Shown one piece after another: positions 18,292 through 26,927 of a DNA stretch of 64,000 nt (positions within the stretch are counted from its first letter, which is position 1; each line of letters opens with the position of its first letter). The translations under genes were made by a program, and so were the position numbers. The stretch is from DATBGZ01 sp963803115 (lineage in GTDB: Bacteria; Actinomycetota; Actinomycetes; Mycobacteriales; Micromonosporaceae): the NCBI GenBank assembly GCA_963803115.1, contig CAWDLN010000003.1:434001-498000 (forward strand), in the 5' to 3' direction. The notes beneath the pieces were generated by a model. The model was not told where the DNA came from. It saw nothing but the letters and a program-made list of their open reading frames with translations, and made no database searches.

Positions 18292-19441
18292 GCCGTCTCC
18301 TTCCTCTCCCGCTGCGCCAGCGCGCTCGCTCATGCCTTGCGACGCCTTCCAGTTGGGTCTGCACGCTCGCGGCCATCTCCCGCCAGGACGCCTCGAACTT
18401 CTCCACGCCCTCCCGCTCGAGGGTGGCGGTCACGTCGGCGTAGGCGATGCCGAGTGCCTCCAACTGGTCGAGTACGGCTTGGGCCTTGCCGTACGAGCTC
18501 TGCACCACGCCGAGCTTGACCTCGCCGTGGTCGGCGAAGGCGTGCAGCGTTGGCTCCGGCATTGTGTTCACCACGCCCGGCGCGACCAGCTCCTCGACGT
18601 ACATGACGTCGCGGTAGTCCGGGTTTTTGGTGGAGGTGGATGCCCACAGTGGACGCTGCGGACGTACCCCAGCGGCCTCGAGGGCCTTCCAGCGCGAGCC
18701 CGAGAACAGTTTCTCGTAGAGCTGGTAGGCGAGCTGGGCGTTGGCGATGGCGGCCTTGCCCCGCAGCGCTCTCGCCCCGTCCGTGCCGAGCTTTTCGAGA
18801 CGCTGGTCGACCTCGGTGTCCATCCGGGATACGAAGAACGACGCGACCGACGCCATCCCGGTGATGTCGTGCCCGTTCGCCTTGGCCTGCTCCATGCCGA
18901 CCAGGAACGCGTCCATGACCTGCTCGTAGCGGTCCAGTCCGAAGATGAGCGTGACGTTGACGCTGATGCCGAGCGCGAGCGTCTCGGCTATCGCCGGGAT
19001 GCCTGCCTCAGTGGCCGGGATCTTGATGAACAGGTTAGGCCGGTCGACGAGCCACCACAGAGCCTTCGCCTCGGCCACCGTGCGCGCGGTCTCGTGGGCG
19101 AGCCGGGGATCGACCTCGATCGACACCCGACCGTCCACACCGGACGAAGCGTCGTACGCCGGCCGCATCACGTCGCACGCCCACCGCACGTCGTACGTGG
19201 TGATCATCCGGCCCGACTCGTCGACCCCGATCTTCCGTAGAGCGAGATCGCCGAGCTGCTGCGCATAGTCGTCGGAGTCGGCCAGCGCCTTGGCGAAGAT
19301 GGTGGGGTTGGAGGTCACGCCGACGACATGCTTGTCGCGACGCAGCTCGTCCAGGCCACCCGTGACGAGGCGCTCCCGAGAGATGTCGTCCAGCCAGATG
19401 GCGACGCCCGCGTTCGAGAGTTCTGCCAGCCGGTCAGTCAT
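18278..19441 (-). CDS. tal: Transaldolase
   Basis: 387 residues from ATG 19441. It transfers a dihydroxyacetone unit between sugar phosphates in the non-oxidative pentose phosphate pathway. The N-terminal signature GVTSNPTIFAKAL and the Schiff-base lysine block NLFIKIPAT are present. The last 20 or so residues (VARHERARWRSGRGRRRHERS) are Arg-rich and unlike the usual end of the family. They come from a GAGCGAGCGCG-containing segment that overlaps the pgi start, so the original stop may have been lost. Preceded by tkt, followed by pgi. Confidence 0.94.
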   Translation of the reverse strand: MTDRLAELSNAGVAIWLDDISRERLVTGGLDELRRDKHVVGVTSNPTIFAKALADSDDYAQQLGDLALRKIGVDESGRMITTYDVRWACDVMRPAYDASSGVDGRVSIEVDPRLAHETARTVAEAKALWWLVDRPNLFIKIPATEAGIPAIAETLALGISVNVTLIFGLDRYEQVMDAFLVGMEQAKANGHDITGMASVASFFVSRMDTEVDQRLEKLGTDGARALRGKAAIANAQLAYQLYEKLFSGSRWKALEAAGVRPQRPLWASTSTKNPDYRDVMYVEELVAPGVVNTMPEPTLHAFADHGEVKLGVVQSSYGKAQAVLDQLEALGIAYADVTATLEREGVEKFEASWREMAASVQTQLEGVARHERARWRSGRGRRRHERS

Positions 19442-19487
19442 GGTGCCTCCTGTGTTCTTCGCGACTTGCTTGTGACGACCCAGTGCT

Positions 19488-21650
19488 CTAGCTACCGGTC
19501 GTGGACCCTTTGAGCTGGCCCGCGCGCGACAGCGAGGCGCGGGCCGCCGCGACCACGTGGTCGGCTGTGAAACCGAACTGTTCGAAGATCACCTGGTACG
19601 GCGCGCTTGCCCCGAAATGCTCGATGCCCACGCACTCACCGGCGTCTCCGACGAGATGGTGCCACGACATGGTTACCGCCGCCTCAACGCTGACCCTCGC
19701 TTTCACTGAGGGCGGAAGCACCTCGGCGCGGTACGCCGAATCCTGGGCCATGAACCACTCCTGACACGGCATCGAGACCACCCGTGTGGGAACGCCGTCG
19801 GCCTCCAGCCGTTCGCGCGCGCCCAGGCAGAGCTGCACCTCCGATCCTGTGCCGACGAGGATCACCTGGGGCTGCCCGTCGCTCGCGTCGGCCAGGACGT
19901 ATCCGCCACGGGCGGTTCCGGCCGCGTCGGCGACCACGGACCGATCGAAGGTGGGCACGTTCTGCCGGGTCAAGCAGAGCGCGGTCGGGCGGTCGATGTG
20001 CTCCAGGGCGAGCCGCCACGCCCAGGCGGTCTCGTTCGCATCCGCGGGGCGCACCACGTCGAGCCCCGGAATGGCCCGCAGCGCCGAGATCTGCTCGATC
20101 GGCTGGTGGGTGGGGCCATCCTCGCCCAGGCCCACTGAGTCGTGGGTCCACACGTAGATCACGGGCAGCTTCATGATCGCGGCGAGCCGGACGGCCGGAC
20201 GCATGTAGTCGCTGAAGACCAGGAACGTCGCACCGTACGGGCGGGTGCCGCCGTGGAGCACGATGCCGTTGAGGATGGTGCCCATGCCGTGCTCGCGGAT
20301 TCCAAAGTGGAGCGTCCGGCCGTACCAGTCGCCCGGAAACACCTTGGTCGAGTACTGGGGCGGGACAAAGGACGGATCGGCCTCGATCGTGGTGTTGGTG
20401 CTCTCGGCCAGGTCGGCCGACCCGCCCCAGAGCTCGGGCAGCACCGGGCCGAGCGCGTTGAGCACGTCGCCGGACGCCTTCCGGGTCGCGATTCCCTTGG
20501 GAGCGGCTGGGAACACGGGCAGGGCCTTCGTCCAGCCTTCGGGGAGGGTCCGGGTGGAGAGTCGACTGAAGAGCTCGTACCGTCCGGGGTTCGCCGTCGC
20601 CCAACGTTCGAACTCCTCCTGCCAGACGGCGTGCAGCGCCCGGCCGCGCGCGACGACGTCGCGGGCGTGGGCGAGTACGTCGTCAGCCACGAGGAATGTC
20701 TTGTCCGGGTCCAGGCCGAGTATCCGCTTCGTTGCCGCGACCTCCTCCGCGCCCATCGCCGACCCGTGGATCTTTCCGGTGTTCTGCTTGTTCGGCGCGG
20801 GCCAGCCGATGATGGTGCGCAGCGCGATGAATGACGGCCGGTTGGTCTCGGCCTTGGCGGCCAGGATCGCGTCGTAGAGCGCTGGGACGTCCTCGCGGTA
20901 CCCGTCGTCCCGGCCCGCGAGCGCATCGGGCGAGCGAAGCGAGTCTGTGCGCGAGTGTGGCTCGAACGCGGCTCTGTGCCAGTCGACCCGCTGGACGTGC
21001 CAGCCGTACGCCTCGTACCTGGCCGCGACGTTCTCGGACTTCGCGATGGTGGTGTCGTCCTCAATGGAGATTTGGTTGTCGTCCCAGATGGCGATGAGGT
21101 TGCCGAGTTTCTGGTGACCGGCGAGCGAGCACACCTCGTGCGAGACGCCCTCCTCGATGTCGCCGTCGGAGACGAACGCGTACACATGGTGGTCAAACGG
21201 GCTCTGGTCGGTGTCCGGGTCGAACAGGCCGCGCTCCCGCCGGGCGGCCATGGCCATCCCGACCGCGTTGCCAATTCCCTGGCCCAGCGGGCCGGTGGTC
21301 GTCTCGACGCCGGGGGTGTGGCCGTACTCGGGGTGGCCCGGGGTGATGGAGCCCCATTGCCGGTACTGCCGAAGGTCGTCGAGCTGAAGCCCGTAGCCGG
21401 ACAGGTAGAGCTGGATGTAGAGGGTGAGGCTCGAGTGTCCACATGAGAGCACGAAGCGGTCCCGGCCGGGCCAGTGCGGGTCGCTCGGGTCGTGTCGTAG
21501 GACGCGTTGGAAGAGCAGGTACGCCGCCGGCGCGAGGCTCATGGCGGTGCCGGGATGGCCGTTGCCGGCCTGCTCCACCGCGTCCATCGCCAGTGCCCGC
21601 ACGGTGTCGACCGCGCGGCGGTCCAGGTCGGACCAATCGAGAGTGCTCAC
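19488..21650 (-). CDS. tkt: Transketolase
   Basis: 720 residues from ATG 21650, thiamine-diphosphate-dependent. Visible motifs are GNGHPGTAMSLAPAAYLL, the ThDP/metal block SDGDIEEGVSHEVCSLAGHQ followed by IAIWDDNQISIEDD, and the pyrimidine-domain HDSVGLGEDGPTHQPIEQ. Residues about 226-250 (AAFEPHSRTDSLRSPDALAG and a few more) are not found in the family at this point. They are translated from a repeat-like segment at 20913-20960, so the gene has tolerated an in-frame insertion of roughly 20 residues in a surface loop. Probable first gene of the pentose-phosphate operon. Confidence 0.95.
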   Translation of the reverse strand: MSTLDWSDLDRRAVDTVRALAMDAVEQAGNGHPGTAMSLAPAAYLLFQRVLRHDPSDPHWPGRDRFVLSCGHSSLTLYIQLYLSGYGLQLDDLRQYRQWGSITPGHPEYGHTPGVETTTGPLGQGIGNAVGMAMAARRERGLFDPDTDQSPFDHHVYAFVSDGDIEEGVSHEVCSLAGHQKLGNLIAIWDDNQISIEDDTTIAKSENVAARYEAYGWHVQRVDWHRAAFEPHSRTDSLRSPDALAGRDDGYREDVPALYDAILAAKAETNRPSFIALRTIIGWPAPNKQNTGKIHGSAMGAEEVAATKRILGLDPDKTFLVADDVLAHARDVVARGRALHAVWQEEFERWATANPGRYELFSRLSTRTLPEGWTKALPVFPAAPKGIATRKASGDVLNALGPVLPELWGGSADLAESTNTTIEADPSFVPPQYSTKVFPGDWYGRTLHFGIREHGMGTILNGIVLHGGTRPYGATFLVFSDYMRPAVRLAAIMKLPVIYVWTHDSVGLGEDGPTHQPIEQISALRAIPGLDVVRPADANETAWAWRLALEHIDRPTALCLTRQNVPTFDRSVVADAAGTARGGYVLADASDGQPQVILVGTGSEVQLCLGARERLEADGVPTRVVSMPCQEWFMAQDSAYRAEVLPPSVKARVSVEAAVTMSWHHLVGDAGECVGIEHFGASAPYQVIFEQFGFTADHVVAAARASLSRAGQLKGSTTGS
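20913..20960 (-). repeat. GCTTCGCTCGC-type repeat inserted in frame in tkt
   Basis: On the plus strand GCGAGCGCATCGGGCGAGCG, AAGCGAG and GCGCGAG follow each other, matching the composition of the dispersed GCGAG/CGAGC repeats seen between genes. It encodes the extra residues HSRTDSLRSPDALAG of transketolase. Confidence 0.5.
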
Positions 21651-21885
21651 CGCGTGCTACTCCTCGCCCAAGCTTGCCCAGCGGGCCGCGGGCGCGGGCG
21701 TAGCGGCGCAGCGCGGTGCCGGGCCAGGTGTCAGCCGTCACCCTGGACCCTACCCACCTCGTGCATCTCAAATCCCACGGATGGCTGGTGTCTCGGGGCG
21801 TGGTGCGGGACACCTTCGGGCCGTCAGTCGTACCGGATAGTCTTCCCGGGTATCTCTCCCGACCCTCTGCTTCGCCGGAGTTCGT

Positions 21886-22722
21886 ATGTCGCGCCTGACC
21901 AGGACGCTGCTCGTCGCAGTGAGCGCGCTGGTTGTCGTCGTCGGCGCCGGTTGCGGAGAGGGCGCACCGCCGACTCCGAACCCGAGCGCGACGCCGGTCT
22001 CGAGCGCCGGCCCGGGCGTGACTCTGCCGCCGGTAGGCAACGGCTGCCGGGATCTTGCGACGGAGGGCCTGACACTGCGGCTGGTGAACACGGCGGGGCT
22101 CAGCATCGCCGCCGTCGACATGGGCTCCGGTCCCATGGGTGTGGTGTTGGCGCACCAGAGTGACGCGAGCATGTGCCAGTGGTTGCCGTACGCAAAGGTG
22201 CTCAGGAGTAAGGGATACCGGGTCGTGGCCTTCGACTTCGCCGGCTTCGGCGCGTCGTCGCCGACGCAGCAGAAGACCTACCTCGACGACATCCGTACGG
22301 TCGTGTCGTACCTGCGCGACCGCGGCACCCCGCGGGTAGTGGTTATCGGGGCATCCATGGGTGCCACCATGAGCGTGCTGGCCGGCGCCGCGATCACCAC
22401 CCCGCCGCTGGAGGGTGTGATCGCCCTGTCGCCGCCGTTGCAGTTCGACGGGGTCAACGCCGAGCGGGCGGCGCCGTCGCTGAAGTCGCCGGCGCTCTAC
22501 GTCGCGGGGGATGGCGATGGCGACTACGCCGTGTACGCCAACACGCTCAATCAAGCGACGCCGCCGGAGTTGCGTGGGCTACTGACGGTGAACGCACCCC
22601 AGCATGGGGTGCAGTTGGTGGCGGCCGACACCCCCGAGGCGTCGCAGGTGCGCTCCGCGATCGAGGCCTTCCTGGCCGAGCATCTGCGTCCGGCGCCGTC
22701 GGGCTCGACCACGCCGCGGTGA
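21886..22722 (+). CDS. Alpha/beta-hydrolase lipoprotein
   Basis: 278 residues from ATG 21886. The N-terminus is a lipoprotein signal peptide (LLVAVSALVVVVGAGCGEG, lipidated Cys23) followed by a Pro/Ser linker. The mature part has an alpha/beta-hydrolase fold: strand and oxyanion region VVLAHQSDAS, nucleophile elbow GASMGA, an acid region near ALYVAGDGDGDY, and the candidate catalytic His in NAPQHGVQL. It should be an esterase or dienelactone-hydrolase-like enzyme anchored on the outer membrane face. Substrate unknown. Divergent from tkt across about 235 bp with no other gene; no regulatory motif was recognised there. Confidence 0.8.
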   Translation: MSRLTRTLLVAVSALVVVVGAGCGEGAPPTPNPSATPVSSAGPGVTLPPVGNGCRDLATEGLTLRLVNTAGLSIAAVDMGSGPMGVVLAHQSDASMCQWLPYAKVLRSKGYRVVAFDFAGFGASSPTQQKTYLDDIRTVVSYLRDRGTPRVVVIGASMGATMSVLAGAAITTPPLEGVIALSPPLQFDGVNAERAAPSLKSPALYVAGDGDGDYAVYANTLNQATPPELRGLLTVNAPQHGVQLVAADTPEASQVRSAIEAFLAEHLRPAPSGSTTPR

Positions 22723-22772
22723 TCGGTATCTCCCGCGTTCGCCCTCGAACACAAAGCCCCTTGTGCTGGGCG

Positions 22773-22778
22773 TACTCT
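22773..22778 (+). promoter_or_regulatory. Possible -10 element upstream of ctaB
   Basis: TACTCT lies about 95 nt before the ctaB start, after a small CACAA...TTGTG inverted repeat. No well-spaced -35 was seen. Weak call based on resemblance only. Confidence 0.25.
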
Positions 22779-22873
22779 GTCTGCGTCGTGCGCGGCCATG
22801 ATCGTGCGACGCGCGGATCGGGGTGTGCCGGGTCGGGCGCATCTGCCATCGAAGCCGGAAGGTGACCGCCATC

Positions 22874-23899
22874 GTGAGTGTCGCGGATGTGCCGGTGAAT
22901 GATCATCCGGCCGGCTCCGTCGTCACCCTGCCCGTGGTTGACGAGGCGCCCGGGGTTCGCACCGCGCAGCGCGAGGAGCGAGCGCTAGCGAGCCCCGCAG
23001 TCGCAAGCACCACAGGTAGCGTCCCCATCGCCGCGAAGCTCAAGGCGTACCTGTCGCTGACGAAGCCCCGCATCGTGGAACTCCTTCTGGTCACGACGGT
23101 GCCGGCGATGGTTTTCGCGGCCGGTGGGGTTCCGCGGCTGGGTCTGGTCGCGGTGGTCCTCCTCGGTGGCTCGCTCGCGGCGGGGGCGGCTAACGCGCTC
23201 AACTGCTACATCGACCGCGACATCGACGAGGTCATGCGGCGCACGTCCCGGCGCCCGCTTCCGGCGCATGCCGTCGCACCGCGGTCGGCGCTCTTGTTCG
23301 GTCTCGTTCTCGCGGCGGCGTCCGTGACGATCATGGGACTGTTGACGAACTGGTTGGCGACCGCCCTGACGGCAGCGGCGATCGTGTACTACGACGTTGT
23401 CTACACGATGTGGCTCAAGCGCACGACGCCGCAGAACACCTTCTGGGGCGGCGTCTGCGGCGCGATGCCGGTGCTGATCGGTTGGGCGGCGGTCACGGGC
23501 TCGCTGGCGTGGCCCGCGGTGGTGCTCTTCGGCGTGGTTTTCTTCTGGCAGATGCCCCACTTCTACGCGCTCGCGATCACGTTCAAGGACGACTACGCGC
23601 GGGCCGGAATTCCCATGCTGCCGGTCGTGTCGACGCTGCGTCGGGTCGGTCTCGAGACCGTGATTTTCGCGTGGCTGACGGTGCTCACCTCGCTCGCGAT
23701 CGTCCCGTTCGGCCTCGGCTGGACCTACGCGGTGGTCGCCGTCGTCGCTGGCGGCCTCTTCGTGCTGGAGGCCCACCGGATGTACGGCCGCATCCGCGGT
23801 GGCGTGCCAGCCCGCCCGATGCGGCTGTTCCACTGGTCCACGACCTATCTGACGATCGTGTTCGTCGCGGTCGCGGTCAGCGTGCTGATCGGCCAATGA
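22874..23899 (+). CDS. ctaB: Protoheme IX farnesyltransferase (heme O synthase)
   Basis: 341 residues from GTG 22874, with GGAAGGTGACC upstream. It farnesylates heme B to heme O for aa3-type oxidase; the partner heme A synthase ctaA is at 48543. The two prenyl-diphosphate motifs are visible as NALNCYIDRDIDEVMRRTS and YYDVVYTMWLKRTTPQNT, within about eight to nine transmembrane helices (UbiA fold). Residues 30-48 (TAQREERALASPAVASTTG) are encoded by a copy of the dispersed GCGAGGAGCGAGC repeat. The catalytic domain starts at about AKLKAYLSLTKPRIVELLL, so this extension is probably disordered and neutral. Confidence 0.93.
   Translation: MSVADVPVNDHPAGSVVTLPVVDEAPGVRTAQREERALASPAVASTTGSVPIAAKLKAYLSLTKPRIVELLLVTTVPAMVFAAGGVPRLGLVAVVLLGGSLAAGAANALNCYIDRDIDEVMRRTSRRPLPAHAVAPRSALLFGLVLAAASVTIMGLLTNWLATALTAAAIVYYDVVYTMWLKRTTPQNTFWGGVCGAMPVLIGWAAVTGSLAWPAVVLFGVVFFWQMPHFYALAITFKDDYARAGIPMLPVVSTLRRVGLETVIFAWLTVLTSLAIVPFGLGWTYAVVAVVAGGLFVLEAHRMYGRIRGGVPARPMRLFHWSTTYLTIVFVAVAVSVLIGQ
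22961..23017 (+). repeat. GCGAGGAGCGAGC repeat inside the ctaB N-terminus
   Basis: The segment reads GCGCGAGGAGCGAGCGCTAG then CGAGCCCCGCAGTCGCAAGC. It matches the second half of the gap-pgk spacer repeat at nearly every base. It is translated in frame as QREERALASPAVAS. Confidence 0.8.
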
Positions 23900-24040
23900 C
23901 GTGCCGGGAAACGCCCGATTAGCCGGTGTCATGTCGACATGGGCGACTAACTGGTCTGGTTTGCCCGCATTCCATCGTGTGTTTTGGTAACGACGGTCAC
24001 GCCCACTGTCGGGTTCACGTCTGTTCCGCGGGTGTCTGCA

Positions 24041-24046
24041 TAGGCT
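24041..24046 (+). promoter_or_regulatory. Putative -10 box, leaderless start of the 24054 gene
   Basis: TAGGCT, then 7 nt, then ATG 24054. It fits the TANNNT plus 6-8 nt arrangement seen at six genes in this window. Confidence 0.4.
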
Positions 24047-24053
24047 GGCCGGC

Positions 24054-24419
24054 ATGGCAGATGGTTCCTATACGTCGCTCGGTGCCCTCAACGCGTTCGC
24101 CTCTGAGTCGTTCGGGTCGCAGTCGCCGGTCAACACCCCGGCGGCGCTTGTCTCGGGGCTGCGGTCATTCGCAGCCGGGCACGGTGGCGCGATCGCGGTG
24201 ATCGAGTACGTCGGGCGCAAGGGCGCCCGGATCGTGCTCGTGGGCGGGGATGGTGCCCCGGGCGACGACCACTTCGCTCCGTCGACCGATGAGGCCCGGG
24301 CGGCCTGCGCGAAGGCCGGCGTGAACGTCGACAACGAATGGGAGCGTGAGCTCACCGAGCAGATGCGCCCCAGCAACGACCTGTGGCGCTCGATGGGGCG
24401 TCGCGTTCTCAGCCGGTAG
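24054..24419 (+). CDS. Hypothetical protein, 121 aa
   Basis: I do not recognise this protein. It is soluble, with no signal peptide or membrane segment. It has a hydrophobic central strand pair (GGAIAVIEYVGRKGARIVLVGGDG) and an acidic/basic C-terminal helix ending ERELTEQMRPSNDLWRSMGR. The alternation suggests a small alpha/beta domain. It starts at ATG 24054, probably leaderless, and is followed by a clear intrinsic terminator, so it is monocistronic. Neighbours (ctaB upstream, ATP-grasp downstream) give no functional hint. Confidence 0.7.
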   Translation: MADGSYTSLGALNAFASESFGSQSPVNTPAALVSGLRSFAAGHGGAIAVIEYVGRKGARIVLVGGDGAPGDDHFAPSTDEARAACAKAGVNVDNEWERELTEQMRPSNDLWRSMGRRVLSR

Positions 24420-24455
24420 CTTTCCACCGCGCTGTTTTAGGCCCGAATCACACTC

Positions 24456-24482
24456 CTCCTCCCTTACGGGAGGTGGTTTTTC
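24456..24482 (+). terminator. Rho-independent terminator
   Basis: CCTCCC (24458-24463), loop TTAC, GGGAGG (24468-24473), then TGGTTTTT. The perfect six-base GC stem with a T-run ends the 24054 transcript and sits just before the next gene's promoter. Confidence 0.8.
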
Positions 24483-24492
24483 GTGCCCGCCC

Positions 24493-24498
24493 TACGCT
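24493..24498 (+). promoter_or_regulatory. Putative -10 box, leaderless start of the ATP-grasp gene
   Basis: TACGCT, then 6 nt, then ATG 24505. It begins only about 10 bases after the terminator T-run, so the promoter -35 region would overlap the terminator hairpin. Confidence 0.4.
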
Positions 24499-24504
24499 TT
24501 CCAC

Positions 24505-25389
24505 ATGATCGACGCTCCCGCCGTGGCGCTGGCGACCTGCGCCCAGGTGCCGGATCTGGATCCGGACGACCGGTTGCTGCTTGACCCGTTGGTCGGACAG
24601 GGTGTCGCCGTCATGGCGGCGGTGTGGGATGACCCGGCGGTCGACTGGGCGGCCTTTGATCTGGTGGTTCTGCGATCCACCTGGGACTACCCATCGCGCC
24701 GGGACCAGTTCATCGCCTGGGCGGCGACCGTGCCGAACCTGGCGAACCCGGCCGATGTGGTGGCCTGGAATACCGACAAGCGGTACCTGGGCGAGTTGGC
24801 GGCGGCCGGCGTGCCGGTCGTGCACACCGACTGGGTCGAACCGGGTGACACCTGGTCGATGCCGGGCGAGGGCGAGTGGGTGATCAAGCCAGCTGTCGGT
24901 GCGGGCAGCAAGGACACGGGCCGATACGACGCCGCCGACGCGTCGCATCGGGCGTTGGCGGAGGCCCATGTAACGCGGCTGCAGGCGGCCGGACGGCTGG
25001 TGATGGTTCAGCCGTACCTTGCCTCCGTCGATTCCGACGGCGAGACGGCGGTGCAATACATCGGCGGCGGCTACTCGCACTCAATCCGCAAGGGACCGAT
25101 GCTCGACGGGCCCGATCTCGGCGACGTCGGGCTGTACAAGGATGAGGCGATCACGGTCCGGGTGCCCACGCCGGCCGAGCTACAGGTGGCCGAGGGTGCA
25201 CTGGCCATCGTACCCGGTGGCTCCGATCGCCTGCTCTACGCGCGAATCGACATGATCCCGGGCCCGACCGGCGACCCGGTGCTTGTGGAGCTGGAGCTCA
25301 CTGAGCCGTCTCTGTTCCTCGCTACGGCCCCCGGTGCCGCCGATCGCTTCGCCGCGGCCGTCGAGCGGTTGCTGGCCAGCAAGGCGTAG
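24505..25389 (+). CDS. ATP-grasp domain protein (RimK/DcsG-like)
   Basis: 294 residues from ATG 24505. The N-terminal part (ATCAQVPDLDPDDRLLLDPL, VVLRSTWDYPSRRDQFIAW) matches a family of ATP-grasp proteins related to cycloserine-biosynthesis DcsG and uncharacterised relatives. ATP-grasp features follow: NTDKRYLGELAAAGVPVV, GEWVIKPAVGAGSKDTGRY, MVQPYLASVDSDGETAVQYI, and the metal/nucleotide region ARIDMIPGPTGDPVLVELEL. It should ligate a carboxylate to an amine or thiol nucleophile using ATP; the substrate is unknown. It stands alone, with no partner biosynthetic genes, so a D-cycloserine role is not supported by context. Confidence 0.82.
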   Translation: MIDAPAVALATCAQVPDLDPDDRLLLDPLVGQGVAVMAAVWDDPAVDWAAFDLVVLRSTWDYPSRRDQFIAWAATVPNLANPADVVAWNTDKRYLGELAAAGVPVVHTDWVEPGDTWSMPGEGEWVIKPAVGAGSKDTGRYDAADASHRALAEAHVTRLQAAGRLVMVQPYLASVDSDGETAVQYIGGGYSHSIRKGPMLDGPDLGDVGLYKDEAITVRVPTPAELQVAEGALAIVPGGSDRLLYARIDMIPGPTGDPVLVELELTEPSLFLATAPGAADRFAAAVERLLASKA

Positions 25390-25489
25390 CCGGCTTCCGA
25401 GATTTTCCTGCGCCGGATGTCGATCCGCCGGTAACGCCTTCGTATCGGGGTAAAGGCCGGAGTACGGCCGAACACGAAGGGAGCCGAAC

Positions 25490-26080
25490 ATGCGCAGGAT
25501 CGTGGCGGTGGAGCACCTCAGCCTGGATGGCGTGATGCAGTCGCCCGACGGGCTCGACGGGGACCGGCGCGGTGGGTTCGTCCATGGCGGCTGGGCGCAG
25601 CCGGACAACGATGAGATCATGGGCGCCGAGCTCGGCGGCGACATGGGCACGGTGGAGCTGCTCTTCGGGCGGTGGACGTACGAACAGTTCTACGGTTATT
25701 GGCCCAAGCAGACGGAGCCGAATCCGTTCACCGACGTGCTCAACAACACCCAGAAGTACGTCGCGTCGCGAACGCTCGCGGAGCCATTGCCGTGGATGAA
25801 CTCGACGCTGCTCTCGGGAGATGCCGCGGACTCCGTGGCTGAGCTGAAGGCCAAGCCCGGCAACGATCTGGTGGTACTCGGCAGCGGAAACCTGGTCCAG
25901 TCGCTGATGCGAGCCGACCTCGTCGACGCCTACCAGGTCCTGATCCACCCGGTTGTGCTGGGATCGGGCCGGCGCCTTTTCCCGGACAGCGGCCAGATGT
26001 CAAGGCTGCGCCTGGCGAAGTCCGTCATCACGACGACCGGCGTCGTGATTGCGACGTACGAGGCGGTGCACAATGACTGA
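25490..26080 (+). CDS. Dihydrofolate reductase/RibD C-terminal family protein
   Basis: 196 residues from ATG 25490, behind AAGGGAGCC. The fold is the RibD-C/DHFR-like reductase: N-terminal VAVEHLSLDGVMQSPDG, central LLFGRWTYEQFYGYWP, the NADPH-binding VLGSGNLVQSLMRADLVDAY and VLIHPVVLGSGRRLF. These YyaP/YwjB-type proteins are not true folate enzymes and mostly lack a known substrate. It is first in a tightly coupled operon: its stop overlaps the SMP-30 gene by 8 nt, followed by YCII and an ECF42-type sigma factor, a neighbourhood typical of DGPF/ECF42 loci. Confidence 0.87.
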   Translation: MRRIVAVEHLSLDGVMQSPDGLDGDRRGGFVHGGWAQPDNDEIMGAELGGDMGTVELLFGRWTYEQFYGYWPKQTEPNPFTDVLNNTQKYVASRTLAEPLPWMNSTLLSGDAADSVAELKAKPGNDLVVLGSGNLVQSLMRADLVDAYQVLIHPVVLGSGRRLFPDSGQMSRLRLAKSVITTTGVVIATYEAVHND

Positions 26081-26927
26081 GCCGACGACTCTCCTTAGTG
26101 GACTCGCGATCGGCGAGTCGCCCCGCTGGCACGACGGTCGTCTGTGGTTGGCCAACTGGGGGACCGGGGACATTATCGCGGTCGATGCCGACGGCACCGG
26201 TGAGGTCGTCGCGCACGTTCCCACCGTCATTCCGTACTGCTTCGACTGGCTACCCGATGGTCGGCTTCTGATCGTCTCGGGCCGGGAGTCGGTCGCGCTG
26301 CGGCAAGAGCCCGACGGCACGTTGGTCACCCACGCGGATCTGACCGGGCTGGCGCCGGTCTGTAATGAGATCGTGGTGGACGGCCGCGGCAACGCCTACG
26401 TCAACGGCGGCGATTTCGGTCCGCCTGGAATGATCGCTCTGGTGACGCCGGATGGCTCGGTGCGGCAGGTGGCCGACGGCATCGAGTTCGGCAACGGGAT
26501 GGCGATCACGCCGGACAACGCCACCCTGATCGTGGCCGAGTCGTACGGCAACCGGCTGACCGCGTTCGACATCGCCAACGACGGTGAGCTGTCGAACCGC
26601 CGGGTGTGGGCCGACCTCGGCGGCGACTACCCGGACGGGATCTGCATCGACGCCGATGGCGCGGTCTGGTATGCCGACGTTCCGAACAGCCATTGCGTGC
26701 GGGTCCGCGAAGGCGGAGAGATTCTCAGTACGGTCACAGTGGACCGTGGGTGCTTCGCCTGCATGCTCGGCGGGACGGACGGCACAACCCTGTTCATCCT
26801 CGCCGCCGTGTGGCGGGGCATGGAGAACATTGATTTCTCCGACCGTACGGGCCAAGTGCTGGCCGTCTCCGCGCCCGCACCCGGCGCCGGTTGGCCGGGG
26901 CACGCCCACGTGAAGGAGCTCCGATGA
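26073..26927 (+). CDS. SMP-30/gluconolactonase-family protein
   Basis: 284 residues from ATG 26073, overlapping the upstream reductase by 8 nt. It is a six-bladed beta-propeller lactonase with the conserved N-terminal metal-site Glu (LAIGESPRWHDGRLWL), CNEIVVDGRGNAYV, NGMAITPDNATLIVAES, and the DYPDGICIDADGAVWYADV block that supplies the catalytic Asp. It probably hydrolyses a sugar lactone or related ester in a Ca/Zn-dependent way. Its 3' end overlaps the YCII start by 4 nt (ATGA). Specific substrate not predictable. Confidence 0.87.
   Translation: MTEPTTLLSGLAIGESPRWHDGRLWLANWGTGDIIAVDADGTGEVVAHVPTVIPYCFDWLPDGRLLIVSGRESVALRQEPDGTLVTHADLTGLAPVCNEIVVDGRGNAYVNGGDFGPPGMIALVTPDGSVRQVADGIEFGNGMAITPDNATLIVAESYGNRLTAFDIANDGELSNRRVWADLGGDYPDGICIDADGAVWYADVPNSHCVRVREGGEILSTVTVDRGCFACMLGGTDGTTLFILAAVWRGMENIDFSDRTGQVLAVSAPAPGAGWPGHAHVKELR

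Noticed and set aside
24505..25389. Part of a D-cycloserine cluster because of DcsG resemblance
   Set aside because: No other cycloserine genes are nearby; an ATP-grasp fold alone is not enough.
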